A stretch of DNA of 64,000 nucleotides, taken from positions 35,780,055-35,844,054 of the forward strand of contig JAKSZT010054334.1 in NCBI GenBank assembly GCA_026826555.1. The letters are read 5' to 3'. The notes below the pieces were generated by a model. The model did no database searches. It was not told where the DNA came from and was given only the letters and a program-made list of their open reading frames with translations. Both the position numbers and the translations under genes were made by a program. This document shows positions 1 through 11,989 of the stretch, piece by piece. How positions within the stretch are numbered: the first letter of the stretch is position 1; the number at the start of each line of letters is the position of its first letter. Source of the stretch: Tolypeutes matacus (taxonomy: Eukaryota > Chordata > Mammalia > Cingulata > Chlamyphoridae).

Positions 1-1060
1 TGGAGTGGCCTCAGTTTCCTCTTTCCTCGGATGCAGGAATTCTTTTATATGGTACCATGGAGGCCATAAATCTATCACACTCAGCATTTAATTGCCAAAT
101 AATCATTTCCAGCCTTTTGTTACCCTTTTTTTTCCAAAGGACTAATGGAAACAGCCACCCAATTCCACCATCTTTATGATTATTATCCACCCCTTTCTTG
201 GTTTACAAAAGCCTGACATATTGCTCATTTCATTCCACTGGTGTACCATTCCAGTTCACCAGTGAAAGTTCAATCAGTGGCATTCCCAACTCATCCCAGG
301 GGGTATTCGTGTTTGTCCTACAACTAGGCATGAAATTCTCATTGCTAGGTGACTGGCAACTAATCATATACATAATCCAATTTTAGCATCTATTTTTTTC
401 AGACTACTCTTGGCACCAAATTTTCGGATTGACATTCTTTGAAAGGAGGCCCTGAAGTGGAGATTAATAAGCAGGAAATGTTAGAGTAATATTGGCATCC
501 TTCAGATTTGCTCTATGCTGCAAGCAGTGGGGACTGAGTCTTTTCATGTCTACATTTTCCATCACTGGATGCAGATTGTACCAGAGAAAAGGGTGTAGCA
601 ACGGGAGAAGCACCTATCTTTAGCCAAGGACAATGTTTTGAGATGACTGACAGCTGAGGAATTTCAGCTGACAATACAACCCAAAGCTGGAGGAATAAAT
701 CCTTCCGTCCTTAAGGGGAATCTTACTGGTGCACAAGTGTTTAGACTACTGTGCACTATCAAGCCAGTTATTGCCATAAATAATTAAAGACTAATCAGGC
801 TGGGGAACCCTGAGAATCAGTGTAGCTACAAGCTTCAGAGTTATCCTGCCTGTGAGGAAGGTAACTGTGTATTTATAGAGAAACTCTCAATTGTCATTAG
901 TTGAAGACTGTTCTGGGGAATGCTGAGAATGCAAGTAGTGGTGATAATTCTCTGGTCCTTCAGCCTGCTCTGCATATGGACAGAGTGAAAGCCAGCAGCC
1001 AGAGAATGCCTCCAGATAGTTGGAAGTTGACCATTGTACACTATAGTTTTCTAGAAATTG
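1..1060 (-). mobile_element. Possible old endogenous retroviral fragment, LTR plus start of internal region (antisense)
   Basis: Read on the minus strand, 1060 to about 430 looks like a degenerate LTR, with a TATA-like CTATAAATA. It is followed at about 421-408 by TTTGGTGCCAAGAG, a plausible primer-binding site of the class III (ERVL/MaLR) kind, and then by internal-type sequence to position 1. No gag or pol reading frame survives. The assignment rests on this order of parts and a loose resemblance to MaLR/ERVL internals. It could instead be unrelated unique DNA. Confidence 0.3.
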
Positions 1061-2069
1061 GGTGAAACTGGTAATTTACACAAATTATAGGATATTTAAC
1101 CTTATGATGGAATATAGACCTTACACAATTTCAAAAGTCAAGAGATAATATGGAAAGTTTTATGCCTCTCTATTGTTTTAGGAAATGATATCTCCTTGAG
1201 TATGGATAAAAAAATGAATCCATGTGGCAGCATAAATATATAAAAAACATTGCCACTGTATACATATACATTCACAAATATCGCTCTATCATCTATTCTT
1301 TATATCTGTAATTGATATATATGGAATATAGATAGTTATAGTCATAATATTAATTCTATTTAATATATCCAAATCCTGCATTGATAAAAAATACTCTGTT
1401 AAAATATTATTCATTCATTCATTCATTCATTTGCTTCTTGGTCATGATTACCCACCAGGATGACAATTATTCCAGCTGTGATTTTGTTTCAAGAAAGGAG
1501 GAACTATGTGTGATCTATGAAGGTCATAGGAGCACATGTCAAGGTATTCCTACAAACATAATTGATATTGAGTAAAAAAATCAAGGATGATACAAAATTT
1601 CCCTTTTGCACCGGGTCTATGATATTTCCTCCATTGACAATTCCCTACAAATCTGAAGACACTTTGATAAACAATGAATTACAATAAACTGTCAAATATA
1701 ATTCTTCTTTCTGGATTATTTTATTTTCTACAGTAATATTATAACATTTTATTATAACTTTAATAGTCTACTTTCCATGTAAAGTCTCCATTCTCCTTTA
1801 TATTTTAATATAATCTGGGAGAAGTGATATATTAAATCTTGCCTGCAAAACAAAAAACAAGAAACAAAACAAACAATAAACAAAGCTGGCTACTCTTTGA
1901 AGTTGTTGGGCAGAAAGAAAAATTTAATTCCTCTTTGGATGAAAGCTAGTATTTTTTGAGGAAGTGGGGGAAAACTTTGAAAAATTGTGGTTATAAAAGA
2001 TAAGGCTTTCTGGGTATAACTTAAATTGGAAATAATATAAGCAATCTCATATTTATTTGGGCTTCCTTG
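1061..2069. other. Unassigned AT-rich stretch
   Basis: No recognisable gene or repeat family. It contains a short ATTC array (1409-1432) and a CAAAA-rich patch near 1850-1880. The short open frames here have no family features. Confidence 0.5.
1409..1432. repeat. (ATTC)n microsatellite
   Basis: About six uninterrupted copies of the tetranucleotide in otherwise AT-rich DNA. Confidence 0.85.
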
Positions 2070-2523
2070 GGTGCTCAAGCAAATACCATGCAAGGGGTTG
2101 GCATAAACAATGAGAATTTATTAGCTCATGGTTTGTGGCTAGGGAAAATGCCAAATCAAGGCATCATCAATGTGATGCTTTCTTCCCAAAGACTGATGTT
2201 TTGGGACTGGCTGTTAGTGATCCTTGTTCCTGGGCTTCTCTGCCACATGGCAAAGCATGTGGTGGTCCCTGTTGGCCTCTCTCCTCTCTTCCAGTTTTCT
2301 TTGACCTTCAGCTTCTTGCTCCACTTGGCCTTCTCTCTGTCTGAATTTCATTCTGTTTATGAAAGACTCCAGAAACAGGATGAAGATACATCCTGACTGA
2401 GTTGGGTAACCCCTTAACTGAAGTAACCTCACCAAATGGTCCTACTTATAATGGGTTCACCCTCACAGGAATGGATTAATTTTAAGAACATGTTTTTCTG
2501 GGAACATAGCTCCAAACTAACAC
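2070..2523 (-). mobile_element. Solo LTR, family B (class III/MaLR-like), antisense
   Basis: The minus strand begins near 2523 with the family's 5' signature (GTTCTTAAAATTAATCCATTC-like, then a conserved CCCATTATAAGTAGGACC-like block). It ends near 2070 after an ACCATG/purine-rich U5-like tail. The same order of blocks occurs at 5451-5842, 5987-6535, 8757-9151, 52249-52710 and 55877-56340. The 109-residue open frame on the plus strand here is the reverse of the LTR and is not a gene. Confidence 0.65.
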
Positions 2524-4384
2524 AATATTGCACAGAATAAAGTAACAAGTATTTGGCATCTTGATGGCATTAACAAGGATTTTGTTTGGATTTTACAAAA
2601 AGAGGAGGACAAGAAGATAGAAGTCTGGAGACTGCATGTGGAAATAGTGAGGAATTCCATATGGTAGAGAGATGCTTATGTATTTCTAGGAACAATGATA
2701 TCTGTTATTAAATTCAAAATTATTTCCTGTTTGATGCATAATCCCTGTCCTTACACTTAAAAGGTCACTAAAAATCTACTACACATGAACTTTATGTATT
2801 TAGTCCTTTGATATATAAAGGAAGAAGGATGAACATACTGGAATTTCAGGCAATAGCCAAAAGCAAAAGGAACATGGATTGATGCAGATGGGGATAAATA
2901 TGCTTACATGTGGGATGAGTATTTGAGCAAATTAATTTTGCTATTAAAGGGAAGAGTGATCCCAGAAAGCAGAAAAACATCTTTGTCATATCCAGGTAGC
3001 ATACTTTCAGATTTTATGTGTAGAGTTATAAGTTGTAAAAAAAATGTTTGTATACATTTTATGGATTTGGTTTCATCAGAATTGCAAGTCTTTGGCAAAA
3101 CAAAACAAAAACATACACACAAAAAAAGAATAAGAAAAGTCAAAATTTTTATTACTGTCTATTAAGTAATCAATTAAGTTTGGGGCAAATGAAATAAAAC
3201 ACATTACTTTTCTTTTAGGATGCTGGGTAGGATGGGATAGATGGATACATACACACAAATATATATGCTAAGTTAAAATATTTTTCCCACTGGTCATGTG
3301 AATGTTCAATAGAAACAAGCATTTTACACATGAGTATCACAATATTTTTGTTTTCCTTTTGTCTCTCTGACCACTTTCACTCATATTATCCATCTACAGA
3401 AAATCAGTCATGCACTATATAGCTGGAACAGCTTGCAAGTATCAAAGAAAAACTGTCACTGCTTGTTATGTTATAAATCATGTGTGACAGAACTACTTTA
3501 TTGTTCTCCCAAATCTGAAATTGGTCTCTATTTTACCAGGAAATGCTTCCATGTAAATTGGCTTCTCTTTCACATTCCCGCTCACCTCAGTCACGACATC
3601 GGTCAATGACAAATCTCCCTCAGATTAATATCATCCATCTCTTACTTGCTAATATCTTCTTCAACTTCTTTAGCTAATGGATTCTTCCATTTACTATTTG
3701 TTTTCTTCTACAAATATGTATGACTTGCAAACTTGAGATAATTTTGTTTTGTGGAGGAATTTGGTGTTGGTCATATGCCTTAACCAATCACAACACTGAA
3801 AAAGTTCTAAACAACTGCTGTTCAGGTTAATTCAGCTTCCTTGTCAAGGTGTTCTATAATTCATTGATCTTTTCCCCCTTATGTATAATAAATTTCCTTT
3901 TCCATTCTCTTAGATGAGTGGTTGAAATACTTCACAGATACCGATTTTTAAATGTATCTGGACTATAATATTTGTATTAAAAGAGTCATTTAATTTGTGT
4001 GAAGCACATCTCTACTACTGGGATTCTCTCCAATGTTTCTTTCAGTTTCCCTGTAGAGCTTTTATATCTGACAAGCCTTTTTTTCTCTTGTAATGAAGAT
4101 GTGAGTGCCAAATTTCACAACTCCTGACAAAGATACTATTTAACTGATTACTGTTTCATTACTACACTATTTTATTCCAATAGTGAAAGTCTTTATAGAA
4201 GAACTTTTGTTCGGTCCAGAGTCATCATAACTCCAGTACTAAATTTTAATGTCAGAGTGAATAACAATATCAGGAACAGCATTTAAAGAACACTTGGATA
4301 AGATTGAGTTGACAGTGCTGAAACTTTGAACTTTTAATTTTCTCTTTATTCAAAAAATGCTAAATTTCGGGTGAAGTGTTGCAT
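2524..4384. other. Unassigned stretch, no gene seen
   Basis: AT-rich with scattered A-runs. Purine-rich sequence at 2590-2650 may belong to an old repeat. No long reading frame, promoter-like cluster or recognisable transposon was found. Confidence 0.5.
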
Positions 4385-4785
4385 ATATGTCTGTTAGGTA
4401 TAGTTGTTTAGAGTATTGTTCAAGTCTTGTTTTTTCTTATTGTCTTCTGACTAGATGTTCTATGCATTATTGAAAGTAGAGTATTAAAGTTTCCTACTAT
4501 TAATGTAGAACCATCAATTTATCTTTTCAAATCTGTCAGTATTTGCTTCATATATTTTGGAACTCTGTTATTAGGTGTATCTAAATTTATAATTGTTACA
4601 TCTTCTTGTTGACTTGTTCCCCTTATCAGTATATAATGACCATCTTTGACACTTATAATTGCTTCTGACTTAAAGTCTATTTTATCCAGTATTGGTATAA
4701 CTACCCCTGCTCTCTTTTGGTTACAATATGCATGGTATGTACTTTCCATCCTTTCACTTTCAACCTACTTGTATCACATTTTAAT
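4385..4785 (-). pseudogene. L1 ORF2 endonuclease-domain fragment
   Basis: On the minus strand a 76-residue frame (4749-4519) carries the L1 ORF2 endonuclease core. It reads KRAGVVIPI and then DKIDFK, GHYILIRG, QQEDVTIINL and KQILTDLKR, in the family order. Flanking sequence continues the same L1 region. The catalytic protein is not intact, being only a fraction of the endonuclease domain with no RT. It abuts an oppositely oriented L1 3' end at about 4786, so the two pieces come from different insertions or from an inversion. Confidence 0.8.
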
Positions 4786-5390
4786 ACACATTGAATGGAA
4801 TATTATTTAGCTGTAAAAAGGAATGAAGTCCTGATACATGCAATAAGATGGATAAACCTTTGGAAACATCATTTTGAGTGATATAAGCCAGACACAAAAG
4901 GACAAATATTGTATTATCACTGATATGAAATAAATAGAAAAAGCAAACTCATAGAGTCAGAATCTAGAATACAGGTTACTACAGATTGGGGTGGGGAGAA
5001 GGAGGAAGATAAGGTTTAAAATATCCAGAGTTCCTATTTGGAGTGATATGAAAGTTTTTGTAATGGATGGTGGTGATGGTAGCACAACACTATGTATATA
5101 ATTACAACACTGAAATAAATGTCTAAATGTGATTAAAAGGGGAAATGTTAGATTGTATATGGTAGTAATTTTTTTAAAATCCATGGAACTGTGCTACACA
5201 AGCAGTGAACCCTAAGTAAAACCATGAGCTATAGTTAATAGTACAATCATAAATGTGTGCTATCATCAATTGTAACAAATGTTCACACCAATGCAAGGTG
5301 TTAATAAAAAGGTGGTATATAGAAATACTGTATTTTATGCATGATTGTTCTGTAAACCTACTATTCCTCTAATGAAGGGGAAAAAATGTT
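4786..5390 (+). mobile_element. L1 3' end (3' UTR), sense
   Basis: Starts with the L1 3' motif in which a GGAATATTATTTAGC-like segment leads to AAAAGGAATGAAGT. It continues through GACACAAAAGGACAAATATTG and a block near 5180-5300 rich in short purine/pyrimidine words typical of L1 3' UTRs. It ends in an A-rich tail near 5380-5395. No coding sequence is kept. Confidence 0.7.
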
Positions 5391-5450
5391 AAATTTTAAA
5401 ACCCCTTCTAACATCTAAACATCTAACACAGTTTAGATGTTCTTCATCTT

Positions 5451-5842
5451 TGTTCAAATTATGGTGGGAGTGGTCCTACTTTAAATAAGATTTCTTCAGT
5501 ATGTTAGTTCAGTTATTATGTAACCCAGCTGAGTCAGGTGGGGTTTTAGTCCAAATTACTGGTGTCCTTTATAAGTAGAGTAAAAGTTAGATGGGGCGAG
5601 AAGCCATGAGGAAAAACTAGAAGCTGGAAGTAAACAGAACCCAGAAGAGAAAGGAGAAGATGCCACCATGTGCTTTGCATGTGATAGAAAGGACAAGGAG
5701 CCCCAAAGATTGACAGGCAGACAAAAGATATTACTGTGGGAAAAAGCATGCCTTCTAACTTCTGAAACTGAGAGCCAATAGATTCCTATTGTTAAATCAA
5801 CCCATTGTATGGCATTTGTTTAGCAGCCAGGAAACTAAAACA
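5451..5842 (+). mobile_element. Solo LTR, family B, sense
   Basis: Contains the family blocks GTGTCCTTTATAAGTAGAGT, a purine-rich U3/R stretch, GCCACCATGTGCTTTGCATG and the terminal GGAAACTAAAACA. It ends in CA at 5842. The 5' boundary is less certain than the 3' end, and a clean target-site duplication was not found. Confidence 0.65.
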
Positions 5843-5986
5843 TCTTTCTAATTACTAATATTCTATCATTTCTTTCCTTTGACATGATTGACATGATTTT
5901 CTTATATGCAATTTCAATTACATTCATTTATTGATTAATTAATATAATATTATTTCTTTTTTCGTTCTTTGTGCAAAACACTGTTT

Positions 5987-6535
5987 TATTTTGCTAAAGA
6001 CTGCCAAGGCAATATAAAAGAAATTGGTTGGCTTTTAAAATAGGGATTTATTAACTTATAAGTTTACAGTTCTGATGCCATGAAAGTGTCCAAATCGAGA
6101 GATGCTTTCTCTCTGAGCTACAGCTGTGGGTGATCAGGCACATGGCAACATCTGCAGTTCCCTGCCTTCTCCTCTGGGCTCCATTGTTTTCAGCTTCTGG
6201 CTGCACCTTCTGTGGCTTTCTCACTCCAGAGTTCTGTTGATTTCCTCTTATTGCTCTAGTGGCTTTCTCTCTCTGCTTCTGTGGGTTTCTCTCTGAACTC
6301 CTAGGTCTTTTCTCTCTGCTCTGCCTCCCTGTAGCCATCCTATTTATAATGGACTCCAGTAAGAGGATTAAGACCCATCCTGGGTCAGACCTTACTGAAA
6401 TGATCTAATCAAAGACCCTTAATTGAAGTGATTTAATCAAAATTCCCAACCACAGTAGGTTCATACCCACAGGAATGGATTAATTTAAAAACATACTTTT
6501 CTCAGATCCACAAAACCCTCTAAATACCATAACAC
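5987..6535 (-). mobile_element. Solo LTR, family B, antisense
   Basis: On the minus strand the element runs from about 6535 to 5987. It carries CATTCCTGTGGGTATGAACC, the paired TTTGATTA/GATCATTT-type block, GGACTCCATTATAAATAGGA (TATA-like), and a long AGAGAGAAA-rich stretch. It ends through AATAAATCCCTATTTTAAAA, with a polyadenylation signal about 45 bases from the end. The 95-residue minus frame at 6338-6051 is LTR sequence and not a gene. Confidence 0.7.
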
Positions 6536-7079
6536 TCTTAAGAGCACAGTTGAAAAAGCAGGGGCAATACATTTATATTTTATGACTTATTGGTAAAATA
6601 TCAAACAAAGAGGTACAAATAAAATTATTTAATTAAAAATAAATTTATTGTTATTAAGGGTCACAGAAAGCTTCCTGAGAAAGTGATGATTAATCTAAGG
6701 CTTGGAGTATAAAAGGTGTTGGTCAGGTAAAGGGGTAGAAGAAGCACATAAGTTAGAAACTGCCAAGGACCTCTGAAATGAAGAAACCATGAGGAAAATT
6801 TCAAAACCTGAGAGAACTAACTAGACAAGAAGATTCCTATTTCTGTGTATGCACCATCAAAAGTCCTCAGTTAAATTCAAAGTTGTGCATGTGTGCAACA
6901 GATCTGAAGCAGCATGAAAAGCCTTTGAGTTTGAGAACTAAACATGGCTCATGTCTTAGGTTAATCTCTGGTTGCATATGTCCAGGGAAACCCAAATAGA
7001 AATACAAAGACTTTTAAAACTGCACTGATTTTTGAATCTACAAAAGGTGAAATTGCAGTCTGGATCCCACTGGATTGGA
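6536..7079. other. Mostly unassigned; possible L2 fragment at 6655-6800 (antisense)
   Basis: 6655-6800 reads like the antisense L2 segment: AAGCTTCCTGAGAAAGTGATG, then purine-rich sequence and GCCAAGGACCTCTGAAATG. The remainder, including 6800-7079, has no recognisable content. Confidence 0.4.
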
Positions 7080-8335
7080 AAACAAAGCAAACAAAAGGCA
7101 ACACAACAAAAAACAACAGCAAAACTCTCCCCATAAAATTTATAATGAGATCCAGAGTTTCATAATATAATATTTAGCATATATAAAAAGTATTAGAAAA
7201 GCAAAGATTCAGGAATATCTGATGGATTTTCAAAAGAAAAGGTGATCAATTGAGGCAAACCTGGAGATGATACAGATATTGGATCTATCAGACAAAGACT
7301 TGAAGGCAGCTAATTCAAGCATGCTAATTCAAGTAAGGAAGTACACACCTGAAATAAATTGGAAGACATAAGTCTCTGCAGAGAATTGAAATACAGTAGA
7401 AACTACAAAATATAAATTTTAAAACAGAAAATATGCAATAGCAAAAATAAAAAAAAAAACAAAACAAAACCAAAAGCAAACAATCAAACAAAAAAACCTT
7501 CACTGGATCATATCAGTAGCAGAAGGTGAAAAGGGGTTCCATCTTAAAGAATAAATGAAATTGATGATTAATGGATATAAATTGTCCAATCTAACAAACA
7601 GAAATAATAAAATATTGGGTAAAAAGAAAAAGCCTTGGGGACCTGAAATACAATATTAAAGGTCTAATATTCAAGTTATTAGAATCTCAAAAAGAGGGAA
7701 GAAAAATTGTTGCAGAAATAATATTTGGAGAAACAGTTCTGGAATCTTGCACATATATTGAAATAAATAAATTTATAGTTTCAAGAGGCTCAGCGCACTC
7801 CAAACAGGGTAAATTGAAAGAAGAACACACTCAGGCATATCAAAATCAAACTGCTGAAAACCAAAAAATAAAATAAATAAATAAATAATCCTGAAAGCAT
7901 CCAGATATACATTGACATATTGCATATAAGTGGACAATAATTCAAATGAAACCATGGAAGCCAGAAGGCAGTGTAAAATTTTTAAAGTGCTGAATGAAAA
8001 GCACTGTGAATGCATAATTATATATACAGCTAAAATATTTTTCAGAAATTAGGGTGAAATGCAGATATTTGCAGATGTAGATAACTTAGAACTTGTTGCC
8101 TGTAAAACTGCTCTAAAAGAAATATTAATATAAGTACTTCAGTCTAAAGAGATATGATGCCAGAAAAAAACCCTGGTTCCTCCTGAATAAAGACAGAGCA
8201 ATAGAAATGCCCAGTATCTGAATAAATTCAACAGAAATTTTTTTCATTAAAAAAATATATATATGTAGGTCGATTGAAGCTATAGTACTGATTGTAAGTA
8301 ATGTCCCAGATAAAATATATAGTGTTGGCAATTAT
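7080..8335 (+). pseudogene. HAL1/L1M ORF1 remnant
   Basis: The nucleotide sequence follows the order of an old L1/HAL1 ORF1. First come GGGGACCTGAAATACAATATT and a TCTAATATTCAAGTTATTAG-type block, then AGAGGCTCAGCGCACTCCAAA. Next is GAAACCATGGAAGCCAGAAGG followed by AAAGTGCTGAATGAAAAGC, the RNA-binding C-terminal domain. No frame is open for long, so the nucleic-acid chaperone protein is not encoded. Upstream 7230-7420 resembles the coiled-coil-coding region. An A-rich run at 7449-7490 interrupts it. Confidence 0.65.
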
Positions 8336-8756
8336 TGGCTTCTCTCTTTTTTTATTGGTCAATATGATTAAAATGATCTTGATATTCTCAAAGAGGCAGC
8401 TTTAATTCTGTTCATTTTTCTTTATGTTGTTGTTACTATTTTTTCTATTTCATTGACTTGGTTTTATCATTGTTTTCTTTCTTCTGATTAGTTTGAGTTT
8501 AATTTGCTCATTTTCTTGTTTTTTAAGGTACAATCTCAGGTCATTGGTTTGAGATGTTTTCTTTATATACAGATTTAGTATTATATTTAAATATATAAAT
8601 TTTTTTTTCTAAGTGCTCACTGCTTAGTAATATCCCACAAATTTTGCTATGTTGTGTAAATGTATCATTTTCATTCTGTTTAAAATAGTTTCTAATTTTT
8701 CTTTTGATTTCTTCTTCAATCCTTGAGTTATTTAGAACTGTGTCATTGGTTTCCTA

Positions 8757-9151
8757 TGGGTGTGGCCTTATTTATAAATAGGACCTTTTGAAGATGTTAT
8801 TTTTAATGTGTGGTCCAAACGTATGTGTTAAGCTATATTACTGGGGGCATTATAAAGAGAAGAAACAGGAAGCCAGGAGTTAGGGAAGGTCACACAAGAA
8901 GAAGCTGGAAGTCAACAGAAATGGAGGACACAAGAAGAAACAGATTGCCATATGATGGGAGGCAGAGATGCAAGACAAGGAACCCCAAAGATTGCAGTAA
9001 CTAACATCTATTGTTACACGTTTAGGGAGGAAGAATGGCATTGCCAACACCTTGACTTGTAGCTGCTGAAACCATGAGCCAATAAATCCTTGCTGTTTAG
9101 GCCAACCCTTTGCATGCTATTTATTATAGCAGCCTAGAAAACTATGAAAAA
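8757..9151 (+). mobile_element. Solo LTR, family B, sense, 5'-truncated
   Basis: Begins within the family at GGGTGTGGCCTTATTTATAA and keeps AGGACCTTTTGAAGATGTTA and the purine-rich middle. A CCAATAAATCCTTGCTGTTT polyadenylation region follows, ending CAGCCTAGAAAACTATGAAA. It is inserted in the antisense L1 of 8345-11290. Confidence 0.65.
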
Positions 9152-9342
9152 GATATCTTTCTGTTATTTATATCTAATTTAATTTCATTGTGAAGACGAA
9201 ACATATGTTGCATGATTTAAATCTTTTTATAATTTATCAAGATTTGTTTTTCGGTTCAGAATATGATTATTCCAGATCATATAGTGTGCATTGAAAAGAA
9301 TGTGTATTCCACAGTTGTTAACTGGAGAATTCTATAAATACC

Positions 9343-10723
9343 TGTGGAAGTTTGAGATTACCTATGAATCCCTAAAAGAGAAAGATTATGTATGTAAACT
9401 AATCTATTCTGTGTGTCATACTCTTTGATTGTATTAGATTCAGCTGATATGTCTTTGATTAAATTACCTATTAAAGATTAGGACTTTGATTCCACAGCTT
9501 AAAATAAAGCATGACTCGGGTTGAGACTCCACCCCCTTGATGGGCTGATATAAATGGACACTCACTTAAGAAGACATATGGGAAGTGAGAGAGCTCTATC
9601 AGTTTTGATCTTGGGGACACTGGAAGAAAGAGGAGCCATTCACCTGATAATTTGCAGCTGAGATTGGGAAGAAGCTGGGCCCATGGAGCCTTTTTTTTTG
9701 GAAATAGAATTTACACTTTATTTTGATTTATTTTTCTAAAGTCAAAAACTTGTCTAGCAGAAACTGGACCTTGTTGACAATTTATAACTGTTAAGACCTG
9801 GTGAAATGAGAATCCCTTTAAATGAGGTCTTTCAAAAGTGTCAAGTCAAGAACCTGCATGGAACCAGATATATTCACAAATGACCAAATACTTTTTTTCT
9901 TTTTAAAGTGGTGATATTTAAACAGTATCTGTAATCAGCAGTGAATATTATTTGAAGAAAAAAGAGTCAGGGAATAATACATTTATCTTCCTCAAGTTTA
10001 TGTATGTCATGTTTAATTCTTAAGCATCATAAGAATATCCACTTCTGTTGTTTACAGCTAAGACTTAGATGTGTATAATATGGAGGACAATCCATAGCAA
10101 AATGTCTGGACTCCTCCCTTTTTCTGCCTTCCCCTACAACATTTTTTGTAGCAAAAAATATAGCTAAAGGAACCACTAAAGGAAGCCCTTAATAAGGGAA
10201 AGATTGACACAAAATGATAGGGATGAGAAATATAGAATGAGTGTTTGGCAGTCTTATTCTTTTCATCTGATGATGGAATGAGAGTTGGTCATATTGACAT
10301 AGTACAGTAATTATTGAAAAAATACATATATGAGTTCTAGAGAGATCAGATCTAGCCATCTCTTGCTACTACACATGGATTTTATCATAATATTTGTCTT
10401 CTGATTCTTTAATAAAAGCAGAAAAATTAACGATATGCTTAAGAGATTTTCTAGAACGTATGACACTAGAAACAAAAAAGGAGAAAATTCCAGCAACTCC
10501 ACGGAGACTTAAAAAGATGAGGAAACCCAGGAAAGAGAGACCAGGCAGAGATTAGCAACCATCTTGCTTCAAAATGTGGCAACTGACTTTGGTGAAAAAG
10601 CAACCTTGAGTTGGACTCTTTAGGGCCTTGTAACTATAAGATTTTATTACAAATAAATATACTTTATAAAAGCCAAAAAATTTCTGGTACTTTGCATCAA
10701 CTCCCCTTTGGTAGACTAATACG
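9343..10723 (+). mobile_element. Solo LTR, family X, sense, interrupted by a retrocopy
   Basis: The LTR begins TGTGGAAGTTTGAG at 9343 and ends GACTAATACG at about 10723. It is framed by exact 5-bp target-site duplications ATACC (9338-9342 and 10724-10728), as expected for class III elements. Without the retrocopy insertion it is about 563 bp, close to the 583 and 614 bp of the copies at 23201 and 51204. An AATAAATATACTTTATAAAA region lies near the 3' end. It sits inside an antisense L1. Confidence 0.8.
9691..10498 (-). pseudogene. 5'-truncated retrocopy of an mRNA 3' end
   Basis: Read on the minus strand, the piece ends in a tail of nine A (9699-9691) with AATAAA at 9722-9717. It is framed by near-identical 10-bp repeats CCATGGAGCC (9681-9690) and CCACGGAGAC (10499-10508). 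These are marks of L1-mediated retroposition. The first ~130 bases carry an open frame of about 42 codons ending in TAG (10371-10369), with residues such as RKSLKHIVNF then KESEDKYYDKIHV. The remaining ~670 bases look like 3' UTR. I do not recognise the parent gene, and the coding assignment of the first part is inference. Confidence 0.65.
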
Positions 10724-11399
10724 ATACCAATTAGGTCAGGTTGTTTTTATTGTTTTTCAAATCTTCTATATGATCACTGATTTTATATCCACTTATTCTA
10801 TCAAATATTAGAGAGGAGTATTGAAATAGCTGGTCATAATTATGGATTTGTTTTCTTTCTCTTTTCAAATCTATCAGCTTTTACATCAAATATGTTTAAT
10901 CTCTGTTATTATGTGCTTAAATGTTTAGGATTATTATGTTCTCTTGATAAATTTAGACCTTTTATGGTTATAAAATGACTTTCTTTATTCCAGATAATTT
11001 CCCCAAAAATCTGCTTCTGAAAGGAACTTCAGATTTCTTTTGAGTAGTGTTAGCATGATATATCTTTTTCCATCTTTTATATTTAACTACTTTACATCTT
11101 TAAATTTAAAGTAATTTTCTTGTTAATGCATATCATTGGCCTTGCTCTATTATACAAACACACAATCTCTGCCTTTGAATTGTGCAGTCTACATCATTTA
11201 TATGTAATTTAACTATTGAAATGGTTGCTTTTCAGTCTACCATGTTGTGATGAGTTTTCTATTTCATCCATTTTATTTTTCTATCTATTTATTCTTATTG
11301 TATTTTACAAATGTAGCAGTCAACACCAGAATAGAAATATAAGACAAATAATATAATTAAAGTAAAATGAATAAATAAAAATGTAAATAAATAAATAAA

Positions 11400-11660
11400 C
11401 TGGTTGTTAAGCACAGACAGTTTGTACTAGAATGAATATGTTGAACATGGTGAGAAGATTGGCTGATAAAGGTGTAGCATTATGCTGCCAGAAAATATTA
11501 GATGAGATCTGCATTTTAACAGGGCCCTCTGATTTCTGTTTAAAGAATATTGTAGACATTTTTAGTAGATTGGCCTTAAATGATGACTGATTTTTTTTTA
11601 CAGTAATGACAGTGGAGATGGAGAAAGGGAAAAAAAAGTTGGTTAAGAACAGATACATTT
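11400..11660 (-). mobile_element. Possible L2 fragment, antisense
   Basis: The minus strand contains GGGCCCTGTTAAAATGCAGA, resembling the L2 segment in which a CTGTTAAAATG word precedes the conserved C-terminal region. The rest is divergent. The 83-residue minus frame here is not a gene candidate on present evidence. Confidence 0.35.
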
Positions 11661-11989
11661 AAGGTATGAACAATGTGGAGATAACATTAAATGAAGCTAT
11701 TACAGAGATTACTAACTTTATGCCATAAACAACTTTGTATTATGTTGTGATTTACTTACATAAGAAAAAGATGTAATGTTTCAGCAGACAAATATAGATT
11801 TGTTTTGACCATGTACTGTTTTAAATGCCTGTGGGAATTTCCCAAGGGAGTATTGAGTAGGCCATTAAATATATGAATTCAGAACTCAGGTGAGAGGTAT
11901 AGAGTAGATATATAACTTTATAATCACTAATATAGGATTAGAATTTGAAGTCATTAGACTGAATACAATTGTATAAGTTTAACATTGAG

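Larger units (their letters stand above)
8345..11290 (-). mobile_element. Old L1M ORF2 region, antisense, in three pieces
   Basis: The pieces 8345-8756, 9152-9342 and 10724-11290 are collinear with the antisense of a single L1 ORF2 5' portion. 8756 ends at GTCATTGGTTTCC and the sequence resumes at 9152 with the next L1 words. 9342 ends in TTCTATAAATACC and resumes at 10724 with ATACCAATTAGGTCAGG. The gaps are filled by LTR insertions at 8757-9151 and 9343-10723. No reading frame survives. Confidence 0.75.

Noticed and set aside
2067..2396. 109-codon plus-strand frame
   Set aside because: It lies entirely in the reverse of a family B LTR, and the predicted residues have no domain.
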